DNA of 64,000 nucleotides, taken from Legionellaceae bacterium. GTDB taxonomy: Bacteria; Pseudomonadota; Gammaproteobacteria; Legionellales; Legionellaceae. The DNA is taken from NCBI GenBank assembly GCA_020831865.1, contig JAFIFT010000001.1, positions 1 to 64,000 on the forward strand, in the 5' to 3' direction. A program made the translations under genes and the position numbers. The stretch's first letter is position 1; each line of letters opens with the position of its first letter. The notes beneath the pieces are model-generated. The model made no database searches and had not been told where the DNA came from. It was given only the letters and a program-made list of their open reading frames with translations. Below are positions 29,354 through 41,458 of this stretch, one piece after another.

Positions 29354-29551
29354 ATGGTAGGATTATTAAATTTACTGGTATTAATCATTATAGCTGGTGT
29401 GATTACATGGCTGGTTCATGTAACGGTTCCCATGCCTGCTGTATTTCATACCTTGTTTCGTTTGGTCGTGATTGCACTGTTGGTCGTGTACATACTGCAA
29501 TTTTTTGAAATCATCAATCCAGTGTTACCCTGGTTTCGATTGTTTAAATAA
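29354..29551 (+). CDS. small two-helix membrane protein
   Basis: 65 residues from ATG 29354 with GGGAG about eight bases upstream. Two hydrophobic helices are visible: LLNLLVLIIIAGVITWLVHV and FRLVVIALLVVYILQFFEII, joined by a TVPMPAVFHTL loop. It resembles the small Thivi_2564-type membrane proteins found in many proteobacteria, with no known function. It stands 132 bp after the DamX-like gene. Confidence 0.75.
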   Translation: MVGLLNLLVLIIIAGVITWLVHVTVPMPAVFHTLFRLVVIALLVVYILQFFEIINPVLPWFRLFK

Positions 29552-29763
29552 AGGCACGTTTTTGCAGGCAATCGTTTTGGGAATTGCGGTTATGGACCTT
29601 GATGCGAACTACGCCACGGCCATCATGACTGATGGATGATGTGTGGTTCGCTTTTGAATGCAAACAGGCTGAGACACTTTTTCTTATTATTCCTGATCCG
29701 GCTGTGCGGTCAAAAGACGAGTCTGGCAACAGCTGCTAACTGATTGTGGGGACAAGCTTTAGC

Positions 29764-31182
29764 TCAGCTAATTTTTATCCTCTGGCCTATGCGCAGTATG
29801 TCTTTTTTTAGCTGAGGATTAGCCTGCTTCAAACGTGTCATGCTGGTATTAAAACGCTGAGCAATACGCGAAAGGGAGTCTCCTTTTTTAATCGTGTAGT
29901 GCATTGGTGTGCTCTCGACGCCTTTTTTCCAGATCACCAAGGGATCTCCGGGTTGCAGCTTATGGCCACTAATCTGATTCCAGTAGCGTATTTGTCCCGG
30001 TTGCAGCTGATACCTTTCCTCCAGGCTTTTGACGGTATCTCCTGCCTGGACAATATGCACCATCTTGCGATGAGGCCCGGGGGAGCTTCGGTCATATAAG
30101 CTGATGACTTTTGCTTTTTTGTCTATCTGTTCTTCCGCTTGGATTTGGGGGATTAACAAAAACTGCCCGGCAGTCAGTTTGGTTGAGGTTAATTGATTCA
30201 ATTCTTTCAGTAGACTTAGGGTAGTATGGTGTTGTTTGGCAATCTGCACCAGACTTTCGCCACTTTTTACCTGATGTTTTTTCCAACAAACTAAATTATT
30301 CTTTGGTGTGTTTTCAAGGTTTTTCTTAAAGAGCTCTACTTTGTCGGCGGGAAGCAGCAGCTTGTGCGGACCCTCGGGAGGTGTCGTCCAACGGTTATGG
30401 CCCGGATTTAGTTTGATCAGATCCCGATAGGGCATTTGAGCCAGTTTAGCGGCTTTATTCAACTCTATCTGCGAACCGACTTCTACTTCCAGAAAATAGG
30501 GTTCATAGCGAATGTCAGGTAGATTGACTTTATAATAGCCGGGGTATTTAATGATTTCTGCCAGTGCCAGCAAACGAGGAATATAAGCCTTGGTTTCGCG
30601 CGGTAATTTAAGGTTCCAAAAATTAGCTTTTGCCCGGTCTTGCGCGGAATTTTTAATAGCGCGTTTAATGGTGCCTTCTCCCGAGTCATAAGCCGCAAGT
30701 GCCAGTATCCAGTTCCCATTAAAAAATTTATTCAGGTAGGTCAGGTATTTTAACGCTGCCGCTGTGGATAGTCGAATACTGCGTCTGCCGTCAAACCACC
30801 AGTCTTGTTGTAAACCCAGACCACTACCGGTACCGGGCATTAACTGCCAAAGACCAGCAGCCCCCGCCCCTGAATAGGCAAAGGGATCATAGGCACTTTC
30901 GATCATAGGTAACAGGGCCAGTTCACCGGGTAATCGATTCTTTTTCAGTTCCGATACAATGTGATAAATATAGGGTTCTGATTGTTTGGCGAGCTTAACG
31001 ACATAGTGCGGGCGCGATGAAAGCCAGCGGATTTGTTTTTGTACTTCAGGCTGGGAAACCTGGTGGTTCAGTTTGAACTGACTCCGCAGCACGTCCCAAA
31101 CATTCGCTTGAGCATGCGCTAGGGAGTACCCAAAAATAAGAACGAACAGGGTGACAGGGACAAGCAATACCTTAACTCTCAA
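29764..31182 (-). CDS. mltD: membrane-bound lytic murein transglycosylase D with three LysM domains
   Basis: 472 residues with an N-terminal signal sequence (about 1-24, cleavage near AHAQA). The SLT/GH23 catalytic domain (about 80-220) has the catalytic glutamate E95 in LLPMIESAYDP and the AGLWQLMPGTGSGLGL loop. Three C-terminal LysM repeats lie near residues 310-350, 372-413 and 424-470 (HQVKSGESLVQIAKQH, HIVQAGDTVKSLEERY, YTIKKGDSLSRIAQRF). It cleaves peptidoglycan glycan strands in the periplasm. The start is TTG 31182, giving a well-formed signal peptide but a poor ribosome-binding site. The signal peptide lacks an evident lipobox. Confidence 0.94.
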   Translation of the reverse strand: MRVKVLLVPVTLFVLIFGYSLAHAQANVWDVLRSQFKLNHQVSQPEVQKQIRWLSSRPHYVVKLAKQSEPYIYHIVSELKKNRLPGELALLPMIESAYDPFAYSGAGAAGLWQLMPGTGSGLGLQQDWWFDGRRSIRLSTAAALKYLTYLNKFFNGNWILALAAYDSGEGTIKRAIKNSAQDRAKANFWNLKLPRETKAYIPRLLALAEIIKYPGYYKVNLPDIRYEPYFLEVEVGSQIELNKAAKLAQMPYRDLIKLNPGHNRWTTPPEGPHKLLLPADKVELFKKNLENTPKNNLVCWKKHQVKSGESLVQIAKQHHTTLSLLKELNQLTSTKLTAGQFLLIPQIQAEEQIDKKAKVISLYDRSSPGPHRKMVHIVQAGDTVKSLEERYQLQPGQIRYWNQISGHKLQPGDPLVIWKKGVESTPMHYTIKKGDSLSRIAQRFNTSMTRLKQANPQLKKDILRIGQRIKIS

Positions 31183-31291
31183 TGTTCAGGCCGTGATAAG
31201 GTCAAATAGATAGGCATTCTACTGTAAAATTAAGCAGATGGAAACCTTTCTATATTTTATGTCAGGGCAAAATCATACTTTCGTTCTTATC

Positions 31292-32050
31292 CTAGTAGTG
31301 ATCTTTTTGCTGGCGAAGTACTTTAAATACCTGTAGGGGATCCGTGACATGCTCATAGCGGCGGGCATAGGTAATAACGTCATTTTGCTCCAGACGCAAA
31401 AACGGATTTATTTTTTTTTCTTTGCCCATGGTGGACGGCAGGGTACAGGAAAGGGAATGCTGCCTTATCCTGTCAATATCCTGTTGTATATCGGGATTCG
31501 TGGGTTCAACGCTTCGGGCAAATTTGAGATTATTGAGAGTATACTCATGTGCACAATAGATCTGGGTTGCGTCAGGCAGTGTGCTTAGGTGGTTGAGTGA
31601 GTTGAATAGTTGTTCGAGCGTGCCATCAAATACTCGTCCACAGCCTGCTGAAAAAAGGGTGTCGCCACAAAAAAGCCAACCTTGCTTTGCTTCATAATAG
31701 GCAATATGCGTTGTGGTGTGTCCGGGAATAGCGAGTATTTGAAACTGACCCGTATAAAAAGGCAGTATTTGCCCATCGGACAAGGGGGTATTGACTAATG
31801 GCATCCGTGTATCAGTGGGCCCAAACACCGGAATATCCGGGTATGCCTCTAACAACTCTGCAACGCCACCTTGATGATCCCAATGATGATGGGTTAAAAA
31901 AATAGCATCCAGCACCAACTGCTGTTCGTGGAGAAAGCGAAAGACAGGCGGTGCTTCACCGGGATCAATGCAGAGGCAACGGCTTTGCGTGGAATCCACA
32001 ATGATCCAGATATAATTGTCCGCAAGAGCCTTTACTTTGGTAATCTGCAT
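31292..32050 (-). CDS. gloB: hydroxyacylglutathione hydrolase (glyoxalase II)
   Basis: 252 residues of the metallo-beta-lactamase fold. It hydrolyses S-lactoylglutathione in methylglyoxal detoxification. The binuclear metal motif THHHWDHQGG is at residues 53-62; further ligands are in IPGHTTTHIAYY, LFCGDTLFSAGCGRVFDG and YCAHEYTLNNLKFA. The C-terminal substrate-binding helix domain (NPFLRLEQNDV) separates it from generic MBL hydrolases. It starts at ATG 32050, upstream of mltD on the same strand, and is divergent from mreB. Confidence 0.96.
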   Translation of the reverse strand: MQITKVKALADNYIWIIVDSTQSRCLCIDPGEAPPVFRFLHEQQLVLDAIFLTHHHWDHQGGVAELLEAYPDIPVFGPTDTRMPLVNTPLSDGQILPFYTGQFQILAIPGHTTTHIAYYEAKQGWLFCGDTLFSAGCGRVFDGTLEQLFNSLNHLSTLPDATQIYCAHEYTLNNLKFARSVEPTNPDIQQDIDRIRQHSLSCTLPSTMGKEKKINPFLRLEQNDVITYARRYEHVTDPLQVFKVLRQQKDHY

Positions 32051-32220
32051 TTTTTCACCTTAAGTATTGTGCTGGATAGCCGAGCTGTACCAGGAATTAT
32101 AACCGGTTTTGATCGCGTTCGCCGGGTTGAGCCGGACTCGCATCGTCACCATTGTGGTTTTCATCCTAACAGGATATATTTTAGTTTAAAATAATCGATT
32201 TTTCTTTTGTAATCGGTTAA

Positions 32221-34194
<1,974 letters not shown>

Positions 34195-34198
<4 letters not shown>

Positions 34199-34674
34199 GC
34201 ACGAATGGACGTATTCTGCTGGTACTATTAGGCGTTATGCTGTTGACTATCATGCCGCTGCCTTATCTGGCCAATGTTCTGCGGCCGCCCTTGCTCGTTA
34301 TGTTTTGGTTTTATATCCGTATCTTTATGCCGGAACGTTTTACTTTTTTAGGGTTGATGCTGACCGGATGTTTGTTGGACGTTTTGATCTATACGATTAT
34401 TGGTCAACATGGCTTTGCCATGGCGAGCAGTCTGTGGTTGTTGAACACAAGGGCACGCCGCCTGGTATTTTTTAATATTTTTCAGCAAATGATACCGGTT
34501 TTCCTGCTCACTATGGTGTATCTGTATTTAATGGCCGGGGTGAATGCCTTTACGGGACATCCGGTACGCTGGTGGCAGCCCTTACTGGTGGCTTCGGTCA
34601 GTACATTGCTTTGGCCCTGGTTCAAATTAACGCTCGATGATCTGCTGATGAAACGGAAAATCAGCGCGTCCTGA
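34195..34674 (+). CDS. mreD: rod shape-determining protein MreD
   Basis: 159 residues with about five transmembrane helices, the size and pattern of MreD in the elongasome. The start is ATG 34195, overlapping the mreC stop as ATGA; a longer frame from 34153 would sit inside mreC. LLVMFWFYIRIFMPERFTFLG and GCLLDVLIYTIIGQHGFA match the family (acidic LLDV in a helix). It ends the mreBCD operon and is convergent with the pseudouridine synthase gene. Confidence 0.93.
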
Positions 34675-34700
34675 GCGCGCCAGGCCTTTTGATTCGCGCT

Positions 34701-35240
34701 TCAGATAGAGACAAACATCCATTCACCTGGCTGTAGATCGGCCAGACGAAACGCATCAATCTGATAGCGAACAAGGCGCAGTGTTGGGTAGCCAATGGCG
34801 GCTGTCATATGCCGTATTTGGTGGTTTTTCCCTTCTTGCAGAATGATTTGTAGCCAGGAATCCGGTACGCTTTTCCGGTAGCGAACGGGCGGGTCGCGTT
34901 GCCAAAGGGATGGAGCGCTAATAATACGGCACTCAGCAGGTTGGTACTGGCAATGATTCCATCGCAGACCTTTTTGCAGCGGTAGCAGGTCGGCAGCTTG
35001 CGGCGCACCCTCTACCTGTACCCAGTAATATTTCCGTTTTCCGCTTGTGGGATTGGTTAAGCGATGCTGTAATTTACCATCATTCGTTAACAGTAACAGC
35101 CCTTCGCTTTTTTTATCCAAACGCCCCGCAGGATAGAAACCCGGGCAATCAATATAGGCGGATAAGGTTTCTTCAGACTTATCACCACTAAACTGGCAGT
35201 TGACCCCAAAGGGTTTGTTGAACAGGATGATCTTGGGCAT
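34701..35240 (-). CDS. rluE: RluE-like 23S rRNA pseudouridine synthase
   Basis: 179 residues of the RsuA/RluE subgroup, lacking the N-terminal S4 domain, as in RluE. Motif I ILFNKPFGVNCQFSGD is at the N-terminus, the catalytic aspartate D42 lies in PAGRLDKKSEGLLLLTNDG, and HQIRHMTAAIGYPTLRLVRY closes the active site. RluE makes pseudouridine 2457 of 23S rRNA in E. coli. The substrate site here is inferred from family and length. Confidence 0.92.
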   Translation of the reverse strand: MPKIILFNKPFGVNCQFSGDKSEETLSAYIDCPGFYPAGRLDKKSEGLLLLTNDGKLQHRLTNPTSGKRKYYWVQVEGAPQAADLLPLQKGLRWNHCQYQPAECRIISAPSLWQRDPPVRYRKSVPDSWLQIILQEGKNHQIRHMTAAIGYPTLRLVRYQIDAFRLADLQPGEWMFVSI

Positions 35241-35362
35241 AGGTTTTTTGCACCGTCATAGTAGGGTTTACCAGAAATATCAGTCACAGTCATTGTCTAC
35301 GTCAATTCAAGGAAGCCTATATTGTATGAGACTAAATATAAAGGTAATTTATATAGATTGAT

Positions 35363-36472
35363 CTAATTTGTGAACGATGATGAGCGTGGAGACGGTAAAG
35401 GTCTATCCACCTCTTCCTCTTTATTCTTATGTTCCGCTGGTTTTTCGTCATATTTTTTTATTTCAGCCATTTTATGCTTAAAATTGTTAAACGATTCAAT
35501 TTTTTTGGTGACCACATTGTCTGTAAACAAAGAGGCTATCTTCGTGAAAAACTCGGCGATTTTCTGAAGTTTTGAACTAGAACCATGTCTATCTCGTAAA
35601 CTAGTGTCTAAGGGTTCACGGACTCCGCTGCGCCTATTATTGATATCTGACATAATGGTAGAGCAGAACTCATTTACGCTATTCTCACTCATTGCTTTAT
35701 GGTTTTTATTTTTTATACACATTTCCTTTTCAAGTAATATAATCAAATTTTCAATATCTGATTTTTGCAGAATGATATTTTTAATATCAGTTGCAGGGTT
35801 TTTGTTTTCAGTCACTAATCGTTGATTGACAACTTCTGTTAGTCGTCCCTTAATGCCATAAGAAAAGCTGTTTCCTTTTGAAAGGCCTGTGAGCTTACTC
35901 AGTGATTGAATAAGCTCCTTTGCTTGAAATTCACAGGGGTTGTTTATTTTAATATTTGATGGCTGAATCGTAGTATTGAGGTTCTTGATGTCAATGGTAT
36001 ATCCAAGACTTTTTGCAAAATCAGCTAATAGTTTTTCACCAGGCTCACCATTGTGTTGTGCGGTTCTTGCGATATTAGCTTTTGAGTCATTCAGAATCTT
36101 CGCGATATCTTGAAGATTCGGAGTCCAAACATGAATATTTCCGTGATCCATTATCGTCATTGGTAAGTCTTTGCCATTTTCTGCCATCATGTTTTTAAGC
36201 AAAAGTAAATTCTGTATCGTCACGAGAGATGAATCTTTGCCGACAAGAGCAACTAACGATTCAGGAAAAAAATTGCCAAGAATTTCATTATAGTTTCCTA
36301 ACATCTCGGCCATATCGTAATTTCTACTGGGATCATCTCGTAATTCAGCATTCTGAGCTTTATGCATGTAGTCCTTATATTTCTCCATAAATTCTTGTCT
36401 GGAGATAATAGGTTCAAATTTTCTTTTATCTATGTCAACATTATAAAATTTTTCGTGATTAGTTTGACTCAT
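35363..36472 (-). CDS. unknown protein, AT-rich gene (effector candidate)
   Basis: 369 residues, not recognised. It is visibly richer in A+T and in Lys/Asn/Ile than the flanking genes. The body looks alpha-helical and hydrophilic without a signal peptide or membrane helix. The C-terminus is charged, then glutamate-rich (KNKEEEVDRPLP) and ends in a serine-rich stretch, PRSSSFTN. That tail resembles the E-block signal of Dot/Icm substrates. It starts three bases after the stop of a 104-residue gene and lacks its own good ribosome-binding site, so translation is probably coupled to it. Confidence 0.75.
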   Translation of the reverse strand: MSQTNHEKFYNVDIDKRKFEPIISRQEFMEKYKDYMHKAQNAELRDDPSRNYDMAEMLGNYNEILGNFFPESLVALVGKDSSLVTIQNLLLLKNMMAENGKDLPMTIMDHGNIHVWTPNLQDIAKILNDSKANIARTAQHNGEPGEKLLADFAKSLGYTIDIKNLNTTIQPSNIKINNPCEFQAKELIQSLSKLTGLSKGNSFSYGIKGRLTEVVNQRLVTENKNPATDIKNIILQKSDIENLIILLEKEMCIKNKNHKAMSENSVNEFCSTIMSDINNRRSGVREPLDTSLRDRHGSSSKLQKIAEFFTKIASLFTDNVVTKKIESFNNFKHKMAEIKKYDEKPAEHKNKEEEVDRPLPSPRSSSFTN

Positions 36473-36475
36473 GGT

Positions 36476-36790
36476 TTATGAGTCATAAAACATGTAGGCT
36501 TTGATGGTAGATTGGTCAGCGTCATAAACAAAGCCTACGTTGTTAAATAAGGTCATGTCAACGCCCGGAACCAGTAGTGTGGCGCTGCGACCTCGCTGGC
36601 CATGTCGCTCAACATTTTTATGTTCACCTTCATTGGTTTTTTTGCTGTTTAAAAATCTCACTTCATTTTCAGCTTCTGTGAGATCGGGTTTTCCTTTTTT
36701 TAGCGCCGATACATTCAGGGCTCGTGCCACAAAACGGCCTTCATTAAACATTTCTTTTAATTCACTACCTCGCAATTTATTTTTGCCCAT
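36476..36790 (-). CDS. small unknown protein, first gene of an AT-rich pair
   Basis: 104 residues from ATG 36790, not recognised. The first half is basic and charged (MGKNKLRGSELKEMFNEG). The second half looks beta-rich: RSATLLVPGVDMTLF and NVGFVYDADQSTIKAYMFYD. There is no signal peptide. It is followed after three bases by the 369-residue gene, so the two form one transcription unit. Possible roles include a chaperone or partner of the downstream product, or a second effector; nothing in the sequence decides between these. Confidence 0.65.
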   Translation of the reverse strand: MGKNKLRGSELKEMFNEGRFVARALNVSALKKGKPDLTEAENEVRFLNSKKTNEGEHKNVERHGQRGRSATLLVPGVDMTLFNNVGFVYDADQSTIKAYMFYDS

Positions 36791-37209
36791 GTTTTTCTTG
36801 CCTTAAAAAGAAATACTAAAGTTCTACGTTGTTGAGTCATCAAATTCTTTTTATTGTGTTTGGTGGTGACTCCGTCAAAAACAATTATCCTTTAGTTAAA
36901 GAATAGGATTAGACTTATAAAAGATCAATCAGATTTATTATTTTTCATATAATTTTAGGCTTGAGATAATGGTCGATCATAGTTTAAGTAAATTATGATT
37001 CCCTCTGTGGTATTGCAGCGTATTGCTGAATCTTTATAGAAGGCATGGTATTATAGTGCTCCTATCGGAGGCTTGGGGCTATCTGCTCCTGTTTTTTCGG
37101 CTTCGAAAAGAATAGGGTATAACCTTTCTCAGTCTCCGATACGAGAGGTAGACACGGTATGCGGTTACCGTCTGTGGTGTTTAATGACTTTTTAAAACTG
37201 GAGTACATC
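36791..37209. other. 419-bp AT-rich intergenic region upstream of icd
   Basis: The region between the divergent AT-rich pair and icd is strongly AT-rich in its left half, as expected for the promoter of the minus-strand pair. The right half contains a candidate icd promoter at 37046-37054 and a CTCCTATCGGAG palindrome at 37060-37071. An in-frame ATG at 37159 extends icd upstream but lacks a ribosome-binding site. No other gene is seen. Confidence 0.5.
37046..37054 (+). promoter_or_regulatory. candidate extended -10 element for icd
   Basis: TGGTATTAT (37046-37054) matches the extended -10 pattern TGnTATAAT with one change. The match to a -35 at normal spacing is poor. It lies about 155 bp before the chosen icd start. 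Confidence 0.3.
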
Positions 37210-38466
37210 ATGTCCTACGAAAAAATTAACGTTCCTGCTTTTGGTCAGGCCATTACGATTAATGCTGATTTATCTCTGAATGTACCTGACCAACCGGTGA
37301 TCCCTTTTATCGAAGGCGATGGTATTGGCGTGGATGTTACCCCAGTGATGTTAAAAGTGGTTGATGCGGCAGTGAAAAAAGCCTACGGTGATGAGCGTAA
37401 AATTGCCTGGATGGAAATATATGCGGGCGAAAAGGCAACCGGGGTGTATGGTCAGGATCATTGGTTGCCGGAGGAAAGTCTGCAGGCTATTCAAGATTAT
37501 GTCGTTTCGATTAAAGGCCCACTGACCACGCCGGTCGGTGGTGGCATTCGGTCTTTGAATGTTGCTATTCGTCAACAATTGGATCTCTATACTTGTCTGC
37601 GACCTGTTCGCTACTTTAACGGTGTGCCAAGCCCGGTAAAAGAGCCCTGGAAAACAAACATGGTCATTTTCCGTGAAAATTCAGAGGATATTTATGCCGG
37701 TGTGGAGTGGCAGGCAGGTACAGAGGCTGCCAATAAAGTCATCAAGTTTTTAATCGAAGAAATGGCGGTAAACAAAATTCGTTTTCCACAAGACTGTGGT
37801 ATTGGCATCAAACCTGTTTCAAAAGAAGGCACCAACCGTCTGGTGAAGGCGGCGTTGCAATATGCGATTGACAATGACCGTGATTCAGTGACACTGGTGC
37901 ATAAAGGCAATATCATGAAATTCACTGAAGGTGCATTCAAAGACTGGGGATATCAATTGGCTCAGGAGCTTTTTGGAGCAGAGCTTCTGGATGGTGGCCC
38001 CTGGATGCAGTTTAAGAACCCGAAGACCGGCAAAATGATTGTGGTTAAGGATGTGATAGCGGATGCTTTTTTACAGCAAATCCTGCTTCGTCCTGATGAG
38101 TACAGTGTGATTGCTACTTTAAATTTGAATGGTGATTATATCTCTGATGCGCTGGCTGCCCAGGTCGGTGGTATCGGTATTGCACCAGGGGCCAATATTG
38201 GTGATCAAGCGGCAGTATTTGAAGCCACACACGGTACGGCTCCCAAATATGCAGGGTTAGATAAAGTCAATCCTGGCTCTTTAATTTTATCAGCTGAGAT
38301 GATGCTACGTCACTTGGGCTGGACAGAAGCAGCTGATCTGATTATTAAGGGTATGGAAGGAGCTATTGACGCCAAAACAGTAACCTATGACTTTGAGCGC
38401 CTGATGCCGGATGCGACGGTGGTGAGCTGTTCTGGCTTTGGTGATGCGATTATTCGACACCTGTAA
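37210..38466 (+). CDS. icd: isocitrate dehydrogenase (NADP+)
   Basis: 418 residues, the size of E. coli Icd. It oxidatively decarboxylates isocitrate to 2-oxoglutarate in the TCA cycle. The substrate loop [17 protein letters not shown] includes S115, the position phosphorylated by AceK in enteric bacteria. The [13 protein letters not shown] stretch has the Lys-Tyr pair that marks NADP preference. The start at ATG 37210, with GGAG nine bases upstream, gives the conserved [10 protein letters not shown]-terminus. No aceK is in the window, so phosphorylation control is only possible. Confidence 0.97.
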   Translation: MSYEKINVPAFGQAITINADLSLNVPDQPVIPFIEGDGIGVDVTPVMLKVVDAAVKKAYGDERKIAWMEIYAGEKATGVYGQDHWLPEESLQAIQDYVVSIKGPLTTPVGGGIRSLNVAIRQQLDLYTCLRPVRYFNGVPSPVKEPWKTNMVIFRENSEDIYAGVEWQAGTEAANKVIKFLIEEMAVNKIRFPQDCGIGIKPVSKEGTNRLVKAALQYAIDNDRDSVTLVHKGNIMKFTEGAFKDWGYQLAQELFGAELLDGGPWMQFKNPKTGKMIVVKDVIADAFLQQILLRPDEYSVIATLNLNGDYISDALAAQVGGIGIAPGANIGDQAAVFEATHGTAPKYAGLDKVNPGSLILSAEMMLRHLGWTEAADLIIKGMEGAIDAKTVTYDFERLMPDATVVSCSGFGDAIIRHL

Positions 38467-38665
38467 TTCCTGATGGCAGCGTCCACTGTCAGACATGATC
38501 ACGACATGTCGTATCATTTTGATTTGATGCTGCCTCTATATGGCATACCGTAACTAGCAATCTGCTTTAAAGCAAGACAAGAAGCCGGGCTGGTAGAAAT
38601 TATTATCGAAATTTACTGGCTAAATCGCTCTTAAAAGTCTATAAAATTAGTATGGGGTGTGTGAT

Positions 38666-38989
38666 ATGAACGGTGAGTATTTAACAGGCATTATTGAGAA
38701 GACCAGAGCGTTGAGTCGGACTCAGGAAGAGATTCAGGCTCCTAAAAAATATAAAGTTATCCTGCTCAATGATGACTATACCCCAATGGACTTTGTTGTA
38801 GAGGTTCTGAAACGTTTTTTTCGATTGAATGACGCGATAGCAACCCAGCTTATGTTAGAGGTGCATTTCAAAGGTTATAGTGTATGTGGTATTTTTACTC
38901 GGGATATCGCAGAGACAAAAGTGGCCCAGGTAAATGAGTATGCCAAGAGCAATGAATATCCATTGCGCTGCACTATGGAATCCGAGTAA
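38666..38989 (+). CDS. clpS: ClpA adaptor protein ClpS
   Basis: 107 residues. ClpS delivers N-end-rule substrates to ClpAP. The conserved core [20 protein letters not shown] (substrate pocket DDYTPM), VLKRFFRL and [19 protein letters not shown] is intact. I use ATG 38666; a GTG at 38657 would add three residues. It lies just upstream of its partner clpA, the usual pairing. Confidence 0.97.
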   Translation: MNGEYLTGIIEKTRALSRTQEEIQAPKKYKVILLNDDYTPMDFVVEVLKRFFRLNDAIATQLMLEVHFKGYSVCGIFTRDIAETKVAQVNEYAKSNEYPLRCTMESE

Positions 38990-39017
38990 TAATTTTGGCT
39001 GGAAAGGAGATATGACA

Positions 39018-41288
39018 ATGTTAAATAAAGAACTTGAATTCACCTTAAATCTGGCCTTCAAGGAAGCAAAAGAAAAACGTCATGAATTTATGACTGTGGA
39101 GCACCTGCTATTGTCCCTCCTTGACAATCCAGCGGCTGGCAATGTCTTACAGGCCTGTGATGCCAATATTGATAATTTGCGGCGTGATCTCACCGAGTTT
39201 ATTGATGAAACCACACCACGCATTCCGGAAGATGAGTTGGATCGGGAAACTCAGCCGACACTTGGCTTCCAACGAGTGCTGCAACGTGCGGTGTTTCATG
39301 TACAGTCAGCGGGAAAGACGGAAGTGACTGGTGCTAATGTATTGGCAGCTATCTTTAGCGAACAGGAAAGTCAGGCGGTTTATTATTTGCGACGAGAAAA
39401 TATTACCCGTTTGGATGTGATTAATTATATTTCGCATGGTGTATCTAAATATCAAAACAATGATATGAATGATGGAGTGAATCCTGGCGGAGTCGATGAG
39501 GACTATATGGCTGCGGAGGGGGCTGAGTCTGCTCTGGAAAATTATTGCACCAATCTTAATAAGCGTGCCAAACTGGGTAAGATTGATCCCTTGATTGGTC
39601 GAAATGAAGAAATTCAACGTACGATTCAGGTTTTGTGTCGACGACGAAAAAATAATCCGTTGTTAGTCGGTGAGGCTGGCGTGGGTAAAACTGCTATCGC
39701 CGAAGGACTGGCGCGACGGATTGTGGATGATGAAATACCGGAAGCTATTAAGGACTGTGTGGTGTATTCACTCGATCTGGGGGCTTTGCTGGCAGGTACC
39801 AAATATCGTGGTGACTTTGAAAAACGGTTAAAATCAGTATTAAGCCAGTTAAGCCGTAATCCGGGAGCGGTTTTGTTCATTGATGAGATCCATACCATTA
39901 TCGGGGCTGGTGCTGCGTCAGGTGGGGTGATGGATGCCTCTAATCTGATTAAACCTTTGCTGGCTAATGGGGAGCTAAAATGTATTGGCTCTACCACGTA
40001 CCAGGAGTATAGGGGCATTTTTGAAAAAGACCGGGCCTTGGCACGACGTTTCCAAAAAGTGGATATTGCAGAGCCCAGTGAAGAGGAAACCTTTGAAATC
40101 CTCAAGGGTTTAAAGCCCCGTTTGGAAGAGCATCATGGGGTCAAATTCTCAATACCCGCTTTGCGGGCAGCCGTGGAATTAGCTGCGAAATTTATCAATG
40201 ATCGTTTCTTGCCTGATAAAGCCATTGATGTGGTGGATGAAGCAGGTGCTTTTCAAAATTTATTAACTTCCAGCAAGCGTAAAAAAATCATATCAGTCTC
40301 TGAAATTGAAGATGTTGTGGCGAAAATAGCGCGAGTTCCCTTGAAGAAAGTTTCTGCTCAGGATAAAGATACCCTGCGCAATCTGGAGCGGGATTTGAAG
40401 CTTTTGGTGTATGGACAGGATGATGCGATTACCGCTTTATCTTCGGCCATCAAGCTGGCACGCTCCGGTTTACGTGAACCGCAAAAACCGGTTGGCTGTT
40501 TTCTGTTTGCAGGACCAACAGGCGTAGGTAAAACGGAAGTCACCCGTCAACTGGCTAATCTATTAGGCATTGAGCTGTTGCGCTTTGACATGTCAGAATA
40601 TATGGAAAAACATACGGTGTCGCGTTTGATTGGCGCACCTCCGGGATATGTGGGATATGATCAGGGTGGCCTGTTGACCGAGGCCGTAAGTAAACATCCG
40701 CATGCTGTCTTGCTGTTGGATGAGATTGAAAAAGCGCACCCTGATGTGTTTAACTTACTCCTACAGGTTATGGATCATGGCACCTTAACGGATGCCAATG
40801 GTCGCCATGCTGATTTCCGCCATGTCATTTTGGTGATGACCTCCAATGCGGGCGCTGCTGAAATTAGTCGGACCAGTATTGGATTTTCTCAGCAAGACAA
40901 TAGCCACGACGGCATGGATATTATCAAACGGCAGTTTAGCCCGGAATTTCGCAACCGGTTGGATGCGGTAATTAATTTTGCGCCCCTGGCTCCCAATACC
41001 ATCGGTCTTGTGGTTGATAAATTCCTGATGGAACTTGAAGAACAGTTGAGTGCGAAGGGTGTGGTGCTTAAGGTCGAAAAGGGTGCCCGAGAGTGGCTGA
41101 GTCAACATGGGTATGACAAGAGTATGGGCGCTCGCCCCATGTCAAGATTGATTCAGGAGCGGGTGAAAAAACCACTGGCGGATGAACTGCTCTTTGGAAG
41201 CCTGGTCAATGGCGGCGTCGTAACGCTGGATGTCCGTGATGACAATTTGCACTTTACCTGTCAGGATCATCGTGAAGGGGTGTATTAG
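39018..41288 (+). CDS. clpA: ATP-dependent Clp protease ATP-binding subunit ClpA
   Basis: 756 residues, matching the family (E. coli ClpA is close to this length). It is an AAA+ unfoldase that feeds ClpP. The N-domain begins MLNKELEFTLNLAF. The first AAA module has GEAGVGKTAI and VLFIDEIHTIIGAG; the second has GPTGVGKTEV and LLDEIEKAHPDVF; the C-terminal D2-small domain ends the protein. AAGGAGA (39004-39010) is seven bases before ATG 39018, favouring it over ATG 39012 or longer frames overlapping clpS. Convergent with the gsp operon. Confidence 0.97.
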   Translation: MLNKELEFTLNLAFKEAKEKRHEFMTVEHLLLSLLDNPAAGNVLQACDANIDNLRRDLTEFIDETTPRIPEDELDRETQPTLGFQRVLQRAVFHVQSAGKTEVTGANVLAAIFSEQESQAVYYLRRENITRLDVINYISHGVSKYQNNDMNDGVNPGGVDEDYMAAEGAESALENYCTNLNKRAKLGKIDPLIGRNEEIQRTIQVLCRRRKNNPLLVGEAGVGKTAIAEGLARRIVDDEIPEAIKDCVVYSLDLGALLAGTKYRGDFEKRLKSVLSQLSRNPGAVLFIDEIHTIIGAGAASGGVMDASNLIKPLLANGELKCIGSTTYQEYRGIFEKDRALARRFQKVDIAEPSEEETFEILKGLKPRLEEHHGVKFSIPALRAAVELAAKFINDRFLPDKAIDVVDEAGAFQNLLTSSKRKKIISVSEIEDVVAKIARVPLKKVSAQDKDTLRNLERDLKLLVYGQDDAITALSSAIKLARSGLREPQKPVGCFLFAGPTGVGKTEVTRQLANLLGIELLRFDMSEYMEKHTVSRLIGAPPGYVGYDQGGLLTEAVSKHPHAVLLLDEIEKAHPDVFNLLLQVMDHGTLTDANGRHADFRHVILVMTSNAGAAEISRTSIGFSQQDNSHDGMDIIKRQFSPEFRNRLDAVINFAPLAPNTIGLVVDKFLMELEEQLSAKGVVLKVEKGAREWLSQHGYDKSMGARPMSRLIQERVKKPLADELLFGSLVNGGVVTLDVRDDNLHFTCQDHREGVY

Positions 41289-41337
41289 ACACCCCCGCCT
41301 GCGGTTAATATTGACTGTGGTGTGAGTGAGGCTTGGT

Positions 41338-41390
41338 GGCAGAGGTTGGGCAGTTGTGGAGACGGTACCCCTTAGGCCATCAACCTTGCC
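41338..41390. other. inverted repeat between convergent clpA and gspK
   Basis: GGCAGAGGTTG (41338-41348) and CAACCTTGCC (41381-41390) can pair with one unpaired base around a 32-base loop. It lies in the 170-bp spacer between two convergent genes and may serve as a shared transcript end. No T run is present on either side. Confidence 0.3.
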
Positions 41391-41458
41391 TCCTGTGTGT
41401 CCAGCCATCTACAGATGGGTCATAGCATTATTAGTCCAGGCCAGATTGCGAGTGATGC

